64,000 nt of DNA from Ascidia mentula (taxonomy: Eukaryota > Chordata > Ascidiacea > Phlebobranchia > Ascidiidae): assembly GCA_947561715.1 (NCBI GenBank), contig OX387200.1, positions 7,814,501 through 7,878,500 on the forward strand. Reading direction: 5' to 3'. How positions within the stretch are numbered: position 1 is the first letter of the stretch; each line of letters begins with the position of its first letter. Below are positions 45,168 to 56,034 of this stretch, piece after piece. Both the position numbers and the translations under genes were made by a program. The notes under the pieces were generated by a model. It had not been told where the DNA came from, did not search any database, and worked only from the letters and a program-made list of their open reading frames with translations.

Positions 45168-45685
45168 ATGAATAAGCTCGCCATCTTTGCAATCGTCTTT
45201 TCTGTTCTGCTAGTCACCAATGTTCAAGGATGGTGGGGTCGTCGTCGCCGTCGTCGCATCAGTCGCCGAAGAAAGTTTTGGCGTAAGGTCTGGCATCATA
45301 CAAAGAAATACGTACCAAAGGTCTTGAAAATATTCGGGTAAGAAGTCGTTTGCATTAAAGTTCGAAATTCAACGACTAATTTATCATGTCTTTTCAGCGA
45401 CCGCAACATTGAGGATCTCACTGATGAGGGTAAGTCGATTTTCAATCCACTTTTGCTGTACTCCGGTAATAATTATTGTCTGATTTCTGGTAAATAATGA
45501 TATTAATCTTGTTCACAGAAATCGCCCTAATTCAAAAAGAAGACCCCGACATCGCCGAACTGCTAAAAGACCTGGAAGGAATGGAAAAGTTCAACTTCAA
45601 GGAAGACGGGTTTGAGGAACCGGATGAACTTTTCGTTGATCAAGAAGAAAAGAAGGAACCACTGGAGGGTCACGTACATGAATAA
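45168..45685 (+). CDS. Arg/Trp-rich cationic peptide precursor, family C (C1)
   Basis: Exons 45168-45337, 45398-45429, 45519-45685 (369 nt, 122 aa). Signal peptide MNKLAIFAIVFSVLLVTNVQG, then WWGRRRRRRISRRRKFWRKV followed by a His/Lys/Val stretch ending KIFG. The 32-nt microexon encodes DRNIEDLTDE. Exon 3 is a strongly acidic tail (EIALIQKEDPDIAELLKDLE... ending HVHE). The stop codon overlaps an AATAAA signal. Donors GTAAGA and GTAAGT. The net charge of the mature part is far higher than in families A and B. Convergent with D1 1.7 kb downstream. Confidence 0.85.
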
Positions 45686-46279
45686 AATATTAACATTGAA
45701 ACTGTAAGATCGTATTACCCGGAAGAAACTTGGCTTCGCAAATAAACAAATAATATTGAAAAGTATCAGAAAATAACTTTTGTTGTCAGGATCCCGCGTC
45801 CGTCGTTTTCAAAACCCTTTTGCCACAAAAGCAAACTCGGTGCCACGTTTACCAAAATTCGCCATCAAAACAATTCTTGTTTAATAGAATTTAGCGAGTA
45901 AATGTATTTGATTTATGAAACCTGGGCATATACTAAAATATAAACAGGTGACAATTCAGTAAAATCGCATTATTGAAAAATTAATATATACAAGTTATTT
46001 TGCATCAACAGTACTATATACTTAATCAGAAAAACGGCAATCACGTCTTGCCTCTATATAACTTATCCACATCAAAAACGCTTTAGGCCACATCGTGGAC
46101 TGTGCTAAATAAAACTTGTCGTCACTCACTGGCGTGATAAGTTTTACGCTTGCAGGTACGTGTCAATCGTAAAGTCGCATCAATATCATAAATTGTTTAT
46201 TCAAGAGGTTCATGCGTTTAAAATCAACAATTTGTACTTGCTAGTTTCGCTGGATTAGTGGTCGACAAACCAAGGATTC
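45686..46279. other. C1 3' flank
   Basis: Inverted copy of 52500-53110 beside C2. No gene seen; ends at the left target duplication of the hammerhead element. Confidence 0.5.
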
Positions 46280-46280
46280 A

Positions 46281-46332
46281 GACAGGGTGTGCACTCGCAC
46301 TGTTTCGACCTGTAAGGTCTCATCAGTGCAGC
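46281..46332 (-). ncRNA. Hammerhead ribozyme at left edge of the element
   Basis: Minus strand: CAGCUGCA, CUGAUGA (46326-46320), stem II GACCU-UAC-AGGUC, GAAA (46306-46303), CAG...CUG stem III and UC (46281-46282). The sequence after UC is host target DNA, so the element ends at the predicted cleavage position and the stem I partner is lost. Confidence 0.8.
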
Positions 46333-46641
46333 TGTTGAGTGGCACTGTGCTAGCTTTCACACTAGCAGGCACACTAGTCTCCACTTTGTGGTACCTTTCG
46401 GTCAACGTCGATCTGCAGGGTATCCTATACTAGGTACCGAACAACAGAGACGACGAACCACTGTGGAGCGCACTATATGGCCAAACGGAACTGCTTGGTA
46501 ACCGATAGTGCAAAAGGCAAAAACACCAATGTAATATATGTGCAAAAAAAGCCATATTATTGCAAAGCTGCAGACAGGGTGTGTACACGCACTGTTTCGA
46601 CCTGTAAGGTCTCGTAAACTGATGAGACCTTACAGGTAAAC

Positions 46642-46702
46642 AGCTGCACTGATGAGATCTTACAGGTCGAAACAGTGCGTGTACATACCCTGTCTGCAGC
46701 TT
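46642..46702 (+). ncRNA. Complete type I hammerhead ribozyme in the palindrome
   Basis: Plus strand: AGCTGCA, CTGATGA (46649-46655), stem II GATCT-TAC-AGGTC, GAAA (46669-46672), CAG (46673-46675) pairing with CTG (46690-46692), TC at the cleavage site (46693-46694), then TGCAGCT (46695-46701), which pairs perfectly with the first strand. A partner on the minus strand (46572-46616) has lost CUGAUGA. Confidence 0.85.
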
Positions 46703-46743
46703 TGCAATAATATGGCTTTTTTTGCACATATAACCAAGGATTC

Positions 46744-47358
46744 GTTTACTGACATAAATCTTTGTATTTACATTTTGGTCTGTAGCGTGAAAATAAAAAA
46801 ATGTCTTTCAAAACAACTATTCCTCAATTAGATTTACTCATGCATGCTTGTTCTGTTTACACCCATTAACCAGGCAGGATGACCAACCTTAAAATACTAT
46901 CGGGACAAACAAGTATATTTAGTTGGCTGGAAATGTGGCGCCGGCAGTCTACAGTTAATGAGACTTATCTGTTAATTAAAATATTACACATTTGCAGTAC
47001 ATTGTTTTTGAAAAACTAAAAGTACAGTAAGAATCGATATGAGAAGACATTTAATATAGCAGACTCAGACAAACCCGTGGATCACCATTATTCAACCATT
47101 GACTGGCATCCGTTTATAGCTTACTTTACTGAAGGCGCATGGCGGGCTGACAACTTGTGGGTCGCCTTTGGCCCCGTATCTCCCGGGTTTCAACTCATTC
47201 TATGAAGATATTACGCACTGGTTGGAGTTTTGTTCTAATATTTTGATGTAATTAACTTCGTGCTTGACAAAAGAACACACAAAGGTTTTTCCAGATTATT
47301 TATTTTCCTAATCCAGCAAAAAATCGACAGACCCGTTGAAACGTTAGATTTGCGCAGT
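46744..47358. other. Region between C1 and D1 3' ends
   Basis: Inverted copy of 51880-52490. AT-rich, no gene seen. Confidence 0.5.
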
Positions 47359-48025
47359 TTAGGAATCGTTTCCATTCCTCATTTTCTCGACCTCATCTGG
47401 TTTAGAGAAAAAATCATTCGGAACGTTAAGCTCATCCATCTTTTCGCTCAGCTCATCCTGCTCCTTAAGATCGTCCAACAACTCGGCAAAGTCAGGATCC
47501 AGCTCTTGCAGTTTGGCAATTTCTGCGGTCGGAAAATACAAGAATGATTACTATCGTAAATTCACTCACCTGTTTCATGTGAATTTGCAAAGTTCTCAAA
47601 CATAGACATACAATTGATTCAGGTTTAGCAAAATGGTTATTGCTGGTGTGTAACTATTTTAACATTTTGGGCCAAAAAAGTTCGAAAAAATAATTCGCAA
47701 ACCTCCATTCGAGAGATCTTCCAATTGTCGGTCTCTGCAAATAAAACAAGAAACAGTATTTTGCTAAATAAACTCGTTACAGGTAAAAGAAAGATTATTA
47801 TCACTATTGTTATATATTGTACCCTAGAGCTGCAACAATCGTTGGTCCGTATTTTATTGCATGTTTGGCAATAACGCCATATCTCTTTACGTGCCCCAAA
47901 GCAGCCCTCCAAAATCGTCTACGGCGTCGACTGCTGCGTCTACGGCGTCGTCGACCCAACCATCCCTCAACGTCGACCACGAGCAAAACAGCAAAGAGCA
48001 GAGCGAATATCGTTAGCTTGTTCAT
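47359..48025 (-). CDS. Arg-rich cationic peptide precursor, family D (D1)
   Basis: Exons 47823-48025, 47703-47734, 47359-47522 (399 nt, 132 aa). Signal peptide MNKLTIFALLFAVLLVVDVEG, then WLGRRRRRRSSRRRRRFWRA and a Lys/His/Gly helix-like segment to about residue 67. The microexon gives DRQLEDLSNG, and exon 3 an acidic tail (EIAKLQELDPDFAELLDDLK... ending NGNDS). The exon 1 donor is GTACAA, weaker than in the other families, and the exon 2 donor is GTTTGC. A TTTGCAG acceptor-like site ends 8 nt before the ATG. Sibling of C by exon structure and by microexon similarity (DRxxEDL). Confidence 0.85.
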
Positions 48026-48303
48026 TGCTAAATCTGCAAATACAAATAATGTCCTTTACAGAAATTTCCCCGGTGTTTCCTATGTCGTTCGGTGTGTAAG
48101 CTAATCTGTTAATAGCAGTGTCTGCGGCTCCTTTTACGAGTGACAAAACCACTCGATATCCAAACAGAGCCCACTTCCACGCCTTCGCTTCCTATTCACC
48201 TTTGCATCCCATTCTCGAAGAATGCAATTGTTTTGATTCAGGGAACAGTCGATTGAAGGACACCTGAGATCAACCTCAGGTCATTTTCGTGACGAAAATC
48301 GCG

Positions 48304-48459
48304 ATGAAAAAGTTCGCCATCTTCGAAATCGTCTTTTCTGTTGCTTTAAAGTTGGTGGGGTCGTCGAGAAACCGGATAAACTTTTCTTTGATCAAGAAGA
48401 AAAGAAGGAACCAGTGGAGGGTCACGTTCATGAATAAAACAGTAACATTGAAACTGTAA
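48304..48459 (+). CDS. Frame-swapped derivative of a C peptide gene (short cationic ORF), copy 1
   Basis: An intronless 51-residue frame: a C-type signal-peptide start (MKKFAIFEIVFSVALK), then a deletion joins the start of the Arg stretch to exon 3 sequence in another frame. The DNA that encodes the acidic tail in C genes is here read as a basic peptide (SLIKKKRRNQWRVTF...). Both introns are absent at the junction. The 5' flank still resembles the C promoter region. It may be only a relic, but the frame is open in both copies (second at 62289). Confidence 0.45.
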   Translation: MKKFAIFEIVFSVALKLVGSSRNRINFSLIKKKRRNQWRVTFMNKTVTLKL

Positions 48460-48479
48460 GATCGTATTACCCGTTGAGG

Positions 48480-50133
48480 GAATGAAGTTTCTTCATCAAG
48501 CTCGGAAGTTCTTGTACGATCAGCGGAAGTCGCGGAAAACATCACAATTTTCTGCACTGGATGGAATGGAAGACTTCAACTGCGCCCGTATGCGAAGCAT
48601 CTACCCAATCGTCAGTGGAGACAATGTCATCGTCAAGTGCAACTGTCAGCTGGACTTGCATGAGCACTCATGCGGAAAGCGTGTATTCTGGTATTGTTCC
48701 AGTAAAGGTTACGGGCAGTAATGGTAGGGAGCTGGAAACGTACGCCTTTTTGGATCAAGGAAAAGGCTGATAGCAGCAGGACATCGTGGGGGAATGACAA
48801 CGTACTCTTTCACTACTGTCAGTGACGTCGATTGATAGGAAGGATTGAATCGTGTAAGCAGTTTGCCGGTTTCTCCAAACAAAGTCCCAGAAGGATCGCT
48901 TTGGGAGTGGCCTTATTTCCGTAATGGTTTGCTGTTTTGCCCCATGGGGAAGTCATGCTGCTGATTGGAGCCAACGTTCCCGAGGTGTTCTGGATCAAGA
49001 TAAAAGTAGAGGCGGACGAAAGGAGCTAAGTACCGTGCGCTCTATGCTTGGTTGAACACTTGTGGGTCCATAACAACATTCAATATTTTCATTTCGAAAT
49101 CGACCTTTTCTAACGCCACTTGTTGTGCGTGACACAAGTGGAAACTTCACGTTTGCAGAACTACAATATGATAATATATTGTAACAATAAATGCGTTTCA
49201 CACAAATTTATTTTATATTGTAATTCTTGTGGGTCCATGTCATGGTTCAAGTGATTCACAGGTATGTGTGAATTTTGTAAACTCGCAGGACGAATTGTTG
49301 CACCAACAAATGAAGCGCATGTGGGACTTTGGTTCCAACGCGCTGTCACGTGGAACGACAATGCCGAAAGAACACAGGTACATGTTGAAAGTGATGGAAG
49401 GCTCAGTCGAATACCATGGACAATATCAACTGCGATTGCCATAGAGGCCAGGTGCTCCAAACCTACCGAATAACCGTTCTATGACAATATAGCGTTTATC
49501 ATATATCTAAAACGGCGATTGAAAAATAATTCACAGCTGCATGTAAAATACAAATAAACGTTGGATGAAGGAGGGATATGCCAGGCGTTTATTCTTGATT
49601 GATGGCGTTTTGCGCGTGGGTGGTCGTCTGCAAAGGACATCAATACCATTCGACTTGAAGCAGCCAATTGTCTTACCAAACGCATATCACATTACTACTC
49701 TAATGATACGCGAGTCTCACGTGAATGTTTGTTATGCTGGAATGTCGCACACTTGGTCAGATATTCGTCAAAAATACTGGATTGTGCGAGGTGGAGTTGT
49801 AGTGGGAAGAATCCTTTGAAATTGCGTACCTTGTCGAAGAGGACTCGGTCTCAAGGCAGAAAATGGCTGACTTACCTGTTCAGCGCACGATTCCGGGCGA
49901 GCCTCCGTTCTGTTGAAGTGGATTATTTCGGACCTTTGCTTGTCAAACAGGAAACAAGCAAGGTCAAAAGGTATGGTTGCATCTTCATATGTATGACTGC
50001 CGTGCATTTGAAGGTTGCGCAGACGCTATCTACCGACTCGTTTATTGATGCTTTTAGAAGGTTCATTGGGCGACGTGGGAAGCCAGGAGTGGAACGAACG
50101 GCGCAGGACCAGGCTGAGCACAAGCGGCCGTAA
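48480..50133 (+). mobile_element. BEL/Pao LTR retrotransposon relic, copy 1
   Basis: Fragments in element order: protease region (VPVKVTGSNGRELETYAFLDQG, 48680-48770, frame-broken), reverse-transcriptase pieces (about 48940-49010 and 49229-49480, with LPNNR), integrase zinc-binding region ([12 protein letters not shown]..., from 49565), and integrase core ([33 protein letters not shown], about 49910-50095). Many frameshifts and stops, large internal deletions, no LTRs recognised. Dead. Confidence 0.8.
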
Positions 50134-51201
50134 CATTGTGTCTGTAACAACTGTTTGTTGGACAAGAGGTGATTGCAGTTTATTTGATTAAATAGTCTTT
50201 AGAGTTTTGTTGATCTCAGATTTACCTGCCTACAATCCTTTATTTGGTCCGAAATTTTCAAAAATGGGGTTTTTAACAATTGAAAAATTTCCTTGATTAT
50301 GGCAAATTATGGAAAACATAGCAGCGAGTTCGATTTTGTGACAAAAGCAAAATTTGCTTGAAAAACCACAGGCGCGATCCTGGCCAAGATTCATTCCGAT
50401 ATTTTACAATATTAATGTTTAATTGCAAAGCAAACTTGCTTCCGGGTTAGCGATTTTACATGTTTCAATGTTACAGTTAAGTGTTCAATTTCCTTCCATC
50501 TGTCGATGCCTACTAATAGAGGAAAGTAATTACTATTTGAACAGCCAGCAGCAGGTCTTATGAATTTTGGTCACTAATATTTGAATGTCCTGTTTTTTGC
50601 TATTGAGCTGAGGAGATTTCCTTATACAATACATACGTTGTCACCCCTGTTTGTTATTCACCCCAGTCACCCCTAAATCGACGCCTATGGGTATTTTCAT
50701 CGGATACGTGAGCTTTATTCCTAAAACTGTTTGTTTTTGTCTGTTTTGATAGTTTGAAAATAAAACAGTTTTTGTTGCTATTTCTGTGCGCAAAATATGA
50801 CACAATTTCCTTTAACACAAGAATCCTAACACAACCTACTAAGCACAATCCTTTTCTCGACAGTTGCCTGAATCAAAACAATTCCATTCTGTGAGAATAG
50901 GAAACGTAGGCGTAGAAATGGAATCTATTTGGATATCGGGTTGTTTTGTCACTCGTTTGGAAAGGTGCAGTGCACAATTAGGGTACGATCAAGTAAAAGC
51001 TGGTTTCCTTATGGTGAGAAGGGAACATAAGGTCAGGTAAAGCATTCGCACCCAACATTAGCACATAATTTTTAATCAATGCGTTCTTGAGCGCAATTTA
51101 CAAGGAATCGCAGTTACTGCTATAAACAGATTAGCTTATACAACGAATGACATAGGAAACACCGGTGAAAATTTGTTAAAGGACATTATTTGTATTTGCA
51201 G
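50134..51201. other. Spacer between the BEL relic and D2
   Basis: Contains a C-gene-like 5' flank fragment (about 50860-51060, inverted relative to C1) and the D 5' flank. No gene seen. Confidence 0.4.
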
Positions 51202-51209
51202 GTTTAGCA

Positions 51210-51876
51210 ATGAACAACCTAACGATATTCGCTCTGCTTTCTGCTGTTTTGCTCTTGGTCGACGTTGAGGGATGGTTGGGTCGACGACGCCGTAAACGCA
51301 GTAGCCGACGCCGAAGACGGTTTTGGAGGGCTGCTTGGAAATACCCAAAGAAATATGTTGCATATATTGCCAAACATGGAATAAGATACGGGCAAACGAT
51401 TGCTGCAGCTCTAGGGTACAGTACATAACAAGTGACAATAACCTTCCTTTTACCTATGACAAGTTTAATTAGCAAAAAATAATATTGTCCCTTGTTTCAT
51501 TTGAAGAGACCAACAATTGGAAGATCTCTCAGATGCAGGTTTGCGAATTATATTTTCTCCTTTTTTTGGCCCAAATGCGAAAATAGTTGCACACCAGCCA
51601 TAACCAATTTGCCTTAAAACCAAAATCAATACCTATGTTTGAGAACTTGTCCAAACTCACATGAAACAGGTGTGTGAACGATATTAATCATTCTTGCATT
51701 ATCTGAGCGCAAAAATTGCCAAACTGCAAGAGCTGGATCATGACTTTGTCGGGTTGTTGGACGATCTTAGGGAGCAGGATGAGCTGAGCGAAAAGATGGA
51801 TGAGCTAAACGTTCCAGACGAATTTTCCTTGAAACCAGATGAGGTCGAGGAAATGAGGAATGGAAACGATTCCTAA
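51210..51876 (+). pseudogene. Family D peptide precursor with lost exon 3 acceptor (D2)
   Basis: Exon 1 51210-51415 (signal MNNLTIFALLSAVLLLVDVEG and Arg-rich WLGRRRRKRSSRRRRRFWRA), exon 2 51507-51538 (DQQLEDLSDA), exon 3 region 51713-51876. The exon 3 acceptor is AA at 51711-51712, where D1 and D3 have AG. The nearest AG (ctgAG, 51704-51706) would add 5-6 nt and break the frame. All three frames are otherwise open and would join to 402 nt. Either tail-less products are made or the gene is dying. Mature part differs (KYPKKYVAYIAKHGIRYGQT). Confidence 0.65.
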
Positions 51877-53117
51877 ACTGCACAAATCTAACGTTTCAAT
51901 GTGTCTGTCGATTTTTTTTGCTTGATTAAGAAAATAAATAATTTTAAAATAACATTGTTTGTCGAGCACGAAGTTAATTAAATGAATATTTTTGAACAAA
52001 ACTTTGACCAATGCGTAATACTCTCATAGAATGAGTTAAAACCCGGGGAATACGGGGTCAAAGGCTTCCCACAAGTTGTCAGCCAGCCATGCGCCTTCAG
52101 TAAAGTAATAAACGGATGTCAGTCAATGTTTGAATAACGGTGAACTATCAGTTTTGTATGAGTCTGCTATATTCAATGTCTTCTCATATCGATTCATGTT
52201 GTACTTTTAATAGTTTTATAAAAACAATATACTGTACCTGAGAACTTTTTTTAATTAACAAATAAGTCTCAGTCGATGTGAAATTTTACTGTACGCTGCA
52301 GACGCCGCATTTCCAGCCAACTAAATATACTTGTTTATCCCGATAGTATTTTAAGGTTGGTCATCCTGCCTGATCAATGGGTATAAACGAAACAAGCATG
52401 CATGAGTAAATCTAATTGAGGTAAAGTTGTTTTGAAAGACATTTTTTATTTTCACGCGGCAGACCAAAATGTATATACAAAGATTTTTTGTCAATAAACG
52501 AATCGTTTGTTTATCGACCACTAATCCAGCGAAACTATCATGTACGAATTATTGATTTTAAACGCATGAACCTCCTGAATAAACAATTTGTTATATTGAT
52601 GCGACTTTACGATTGACACGTACCTGCAAGCGTCAAACTTATTACGCCAGTGAGTGACGACAAGTTTTTATATAGCACAGTTCACGATGTGGCCTAAAGC
52701 GTTTTTGATGTAGGCAGATTGTATGGAAGCAAGAGGTTATTGCAGTTTTTCTGAATTAGTAAACTGTATTGTTAGAGTATTGTTGATGTAAAATAACTTG
52801 TGGTATATAATAAATTTTTAATGCGGTTTTGGTGAATTGTCATTATAGTTTATTGTTAGTATATACAGATGTTTCAAAAAACAAATACATTTACTCGATA
52901 AAACCCACAAAACACTTGCAAAATCATGTTGATGGGGAGTCTTGGTAAACTTGGCACCGAGTTTGATTTTGTGGCGATAGCGAAATTTGTTTTAAAAACG
53001 AAGGACGCGGAATCCTGACCACAATAGATTTTTTCTGATATTTTATAATATTATTGTTTAATTGCGAAGCCAACTTTCTTCCGGGTAATGCGATCTTACA
53101 GTTTCAATGTTACTGTT
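51877..53117. other. Region between D2 and C2 3' ends
   Basis: Uninterrupted inverted counterpart of 45700-47350. It carries the empty site of the hammerhead element at about 52495-52515. No gene seen. Confidence 0.5.
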
Positions 53118-53626
53118 TTATTCATGAACGTGACCCTCCAGTGGTTCCTTCTTTTCTTCTTGATCAACGAAAAGTTCATCCGGTTTCTCAAACCCGTCTT
53201 CCTTGAAGTTGAACTTTTCCATTCCTTCCAGGTCTTTTAGAAGTTCGGCGATGTCGGGGTCTTCTTTTTGAATTTGGGCAATTTCTGTGAACAAGATTAA
53301 TATAATTATTTACCAGAAATCAGACAATAATTATCACCGGAACACAGCAAAAGTGGATTGAAAATTACTTTACCTTCGTCATTGAGATCCTCAATGTTAC
53401 GGTCGCTGAAAAGACATGATAATTTAGTCGTTGAACTTCGAACTTTAATGCAAACGACTTCTTACCCGAGTATTGGCAGGACGTATTTCTTTGTATGATG
53501 CCAGACCTTACGCCAAAACTTTCTTCGGCGACTGATGCGACGACGGCGTCGACGACCCCACCATCCTTGAACATTGCTGACCAGCAGAACAGAAAAGACG
53601 ATTGCAAAGATGGCGAGCTTATTCAT
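53118..53626 (-). CDS. Arg/Trp-rich cationic peptide precursor, family C (C2)
   Basis: Exons 53466-53626, 53374-53405, 53118-53284 (360 nt, 119 aa). As C1 but the mature peptide ends KKYVLPILG instead of the longer Pro-Lys-Val-Leu ending, a 9-nt loss. The microexon reads DRNIEDLNDE. The stop codon overlaps AATAAA as in C1. Tail-to-tail with D2. Confidence 0.85.
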
Positions 53627-56034
53627 CGCGATTGTCGTCACGAAAATGACGGGAGGTGAGTCTCAACCGTCCTTTTATCGACAGTTCTCTGAATAAAAAC
53701 AATTGCATTCTGCGGGAATGGGATGCGGAGGTGAATAGGAAGTGAGTGCGTGGAAGTGGAATCTATGTGGATATCGGTTATTGTCACTCGTGTGAAATGG
53801 TGCACTGCACCATTAGGGGACGATCAAGTTAAAGCTGGTTTCTTTGTGGCGAGAAAGGAACATAAGCACAGGTAAAGCATTCGTGCCTAACAAAGCGCAC
53901 ACTTTTATTTCAGCCAGGGAAAATAATTGTGAAATATATCAAAACGTGGATTAAAAGTCGTTTAATTTGAGGAGCCACATGACAAGTAATGTGTTTGAGG
54001 TATATTTCCCTATTAAAAAAATCACATTGTCTGCAGTTTACCGCGCATGGAATATTCAGGAGTTGGAAACATATGTGGGCATATCATGGAAACAGGTATG
54101 AGTTCAGTTTCCTTCCTCCTGTCGATACCTACTAATGGCGGGAAATAATTACTAATCGAGCATCCATCAAATCTTACGAATTTTGGTGACTAATATTTGA
54201 ATTGTCCTGTTTTTTGCTATTGAGCTGAGGAGACTTCCCATTGAAATAACTTGCAGCATTAGTGCTTCCCTGTTATGGAGAGGGTTCTCCACTCACTCAA
54301 TATTGATCCAGTCCACAAAAAGACTGTTTTCATCTTCGTGTTCATGTTCGACTGCTGACCACAGGACAAATGACATGGCAATTTTCAGGAAAAGCTGTTG
54401 TTAATAACGTGCATTTTGCTACATAAACCGTGTTAAGCATCAACAAACGGAAAAAAGCAATGCACAGACTGTCTGCGTAGGATGAATTTTTCTTTCAACG
54501 CATAATTCGTGGTATGCAAATGAGTACCACGTTGTTTTTGCTCAATTATTTGTATGTGTGGAGTCGGTTGGGATTTTCAAACCAAAACAGTTGCCATCTG
54601 TGGCATTTCATTTCCAAAGGAAAATGCAGCACAGCATGACAAAATTATGTTGTGTTTTGAATAAAAAGCAATACTGCTTTCAACGGCAGTCTGCTTTACT
54701 GCACAAACAGCTCCAAGTATTTGTATCGTGTACAAAAATGCGATTGCGAGATTTGGCAACTAAAAAACTAAGTTAACACACAGTTACGAATCTCACGTCA
54801 AAACAAACACACGTCACCAGCAGTTGATGACGAAAAACGTTTGTGAGTTTAGAAATTAATATGATTTGCATATTGTAAGTTTACAATGCAATACATCAAC
54901 TTACGCCATGCAGGATCTACAAAAACATGCTTAGCTTTACCAGCTCGTGTTGCCAAAGCAGAATTTCCTCCCAATTACTCATGCTGGTGCCAAGAATGTG
55001 ACCTGTTGTTAATAGTATCCTGTACTGGTTAATAGCAGCTTTTGTTCGCAGGGCTTTTTTTGTCATCACCTGCAGGTGGCTTGTGTTTGTTTTCTGGTGA
55101 TTACGTAACTGTGTTTAGTTTCGGTTTTTAGTTGCCAAATCTCGTATTCGCATGAAAAAAATTGAACAGTTCTTTCGATAGTTTTGAAAATCACACAGCA
55201 TATACCTTCTATTTTGAGTTGCACGGCATGGCTCGCTTTTATGTATGCAGCAGTTTTATGTAATTTGATTATGTTAGGATGTGTAACATAGCGCTGCCGT
55301 CAATAGAATTTGTCTAGATCGAAAACGGGAAAGGCCGCATCGTGGACTGTGCTAAACAAAACTTGTCGTCACTCACAGGCGTAATAAGTTTTTCGCTTGC
55401 ACGTATCGTAAGGTCACATCATCATCACAAATTTTTATTCAAGATTTTCATGCGTTTAATATCAATCCTGCAATTTTTTGCACTTGCTAGTTTCGCCGGA
55501 GCAGTGTACCTCAATTACATTTACTCATGCATGCTTTTTTGGTTTATACCCATTGATCAGGCAAGATGACCAACCTTAACATACTATCGGGACAAACAAA
55601 TACACTTATTTGGCTGGAAACGTGGCGCCTGCATCCTACAGTAAATTTTACATCTACTGAGACTTTTGTTAATTAAAAAAATCTCATGTACAGTATATTG
55701 TTTTTGGAAAACTAAAAATAAAAAAAGAACCATATGAGAAGACATTTAATATAGCAGACTCAGACAAAACCGTAGTTCAACAGCATCATTCAAACATTGA
55801 CTGATTTTCGTTTATAGCTCACTTTACTGAAGGCGCATGGCGAGTCTTTGGCCCTGGGGCCCGGGTTTCAACTCATTCTATGAAGATATTACGCACTAGT
55901 CGAAGTTTTGCTCAAATATTCTCAAGTAATTAACTTTGTGCTCGACAACTATACACACAATGTTATTTTAAAATTATTTATTTTCTTAATCAAGCAAAAA
56001 AAATCGAAAGGCCCATTGAAACGTTAGATTTGAC
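53627..56034. other. C2 5' flank and truncated D-side flank
   Basis: Direct repeat of 58887-61335 (offset about 5260-5290) and an inverted repeat of about 44000-45160. The right end (CATTGAAACGTTAGATTT, about 56015-56034) is the 3' flank of a D gene, but the D gene itself is missing; a LINE begins at the break. Confidence 0.6.

Larger units (their letters stand above)
46280..46731. mobile_element. Hammerhead-bearing retrozyme-like element
   Basis: 452-bp insertion with a 12-bp target duplication AACCAAGGATTC (46268-46279, 46732-46743); the inverted paralogous site near 52495-52515 is empty. It contains a unit repeated at a 292-bp spacing (GACAGGGTGT at 46281 and 46573), then a 197-bp near-perfect palindrome (46535-46731). 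Short tandem units with hammerheads are known for animal retrozymes, thought to be moved by Penelope-like machinery. Confidence 0.8.
45168..53626. repeat. Large inverted repeat carrying convergent C and D genes
   Basis: Left arm C1 to D1 (45168-48025) and right arm D2 to C2 (51210-53626) are inverted copies, separated by about 3.2 kb with the frame-swapped ORF and BEL relic. The left arm has the extra hammerhead element. Flanks of C1 and C2 extend the similarity outward to about 44000 and 55000. Confidence 0.8.

Noticed and set aside
47817..48104. Plus-strand Arg-rich frame opposite D1
   Set aside because: Antisense of the D exon 1 Arg codons; the minus strand has the signal peptide, splice sites and poly(A) signal.
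54558..54776. 72-codon frame in the C2 5' flank
   Set aside because: Broken in the 59787 counterpart and in the inverted copy near 44270; no protein similarity.
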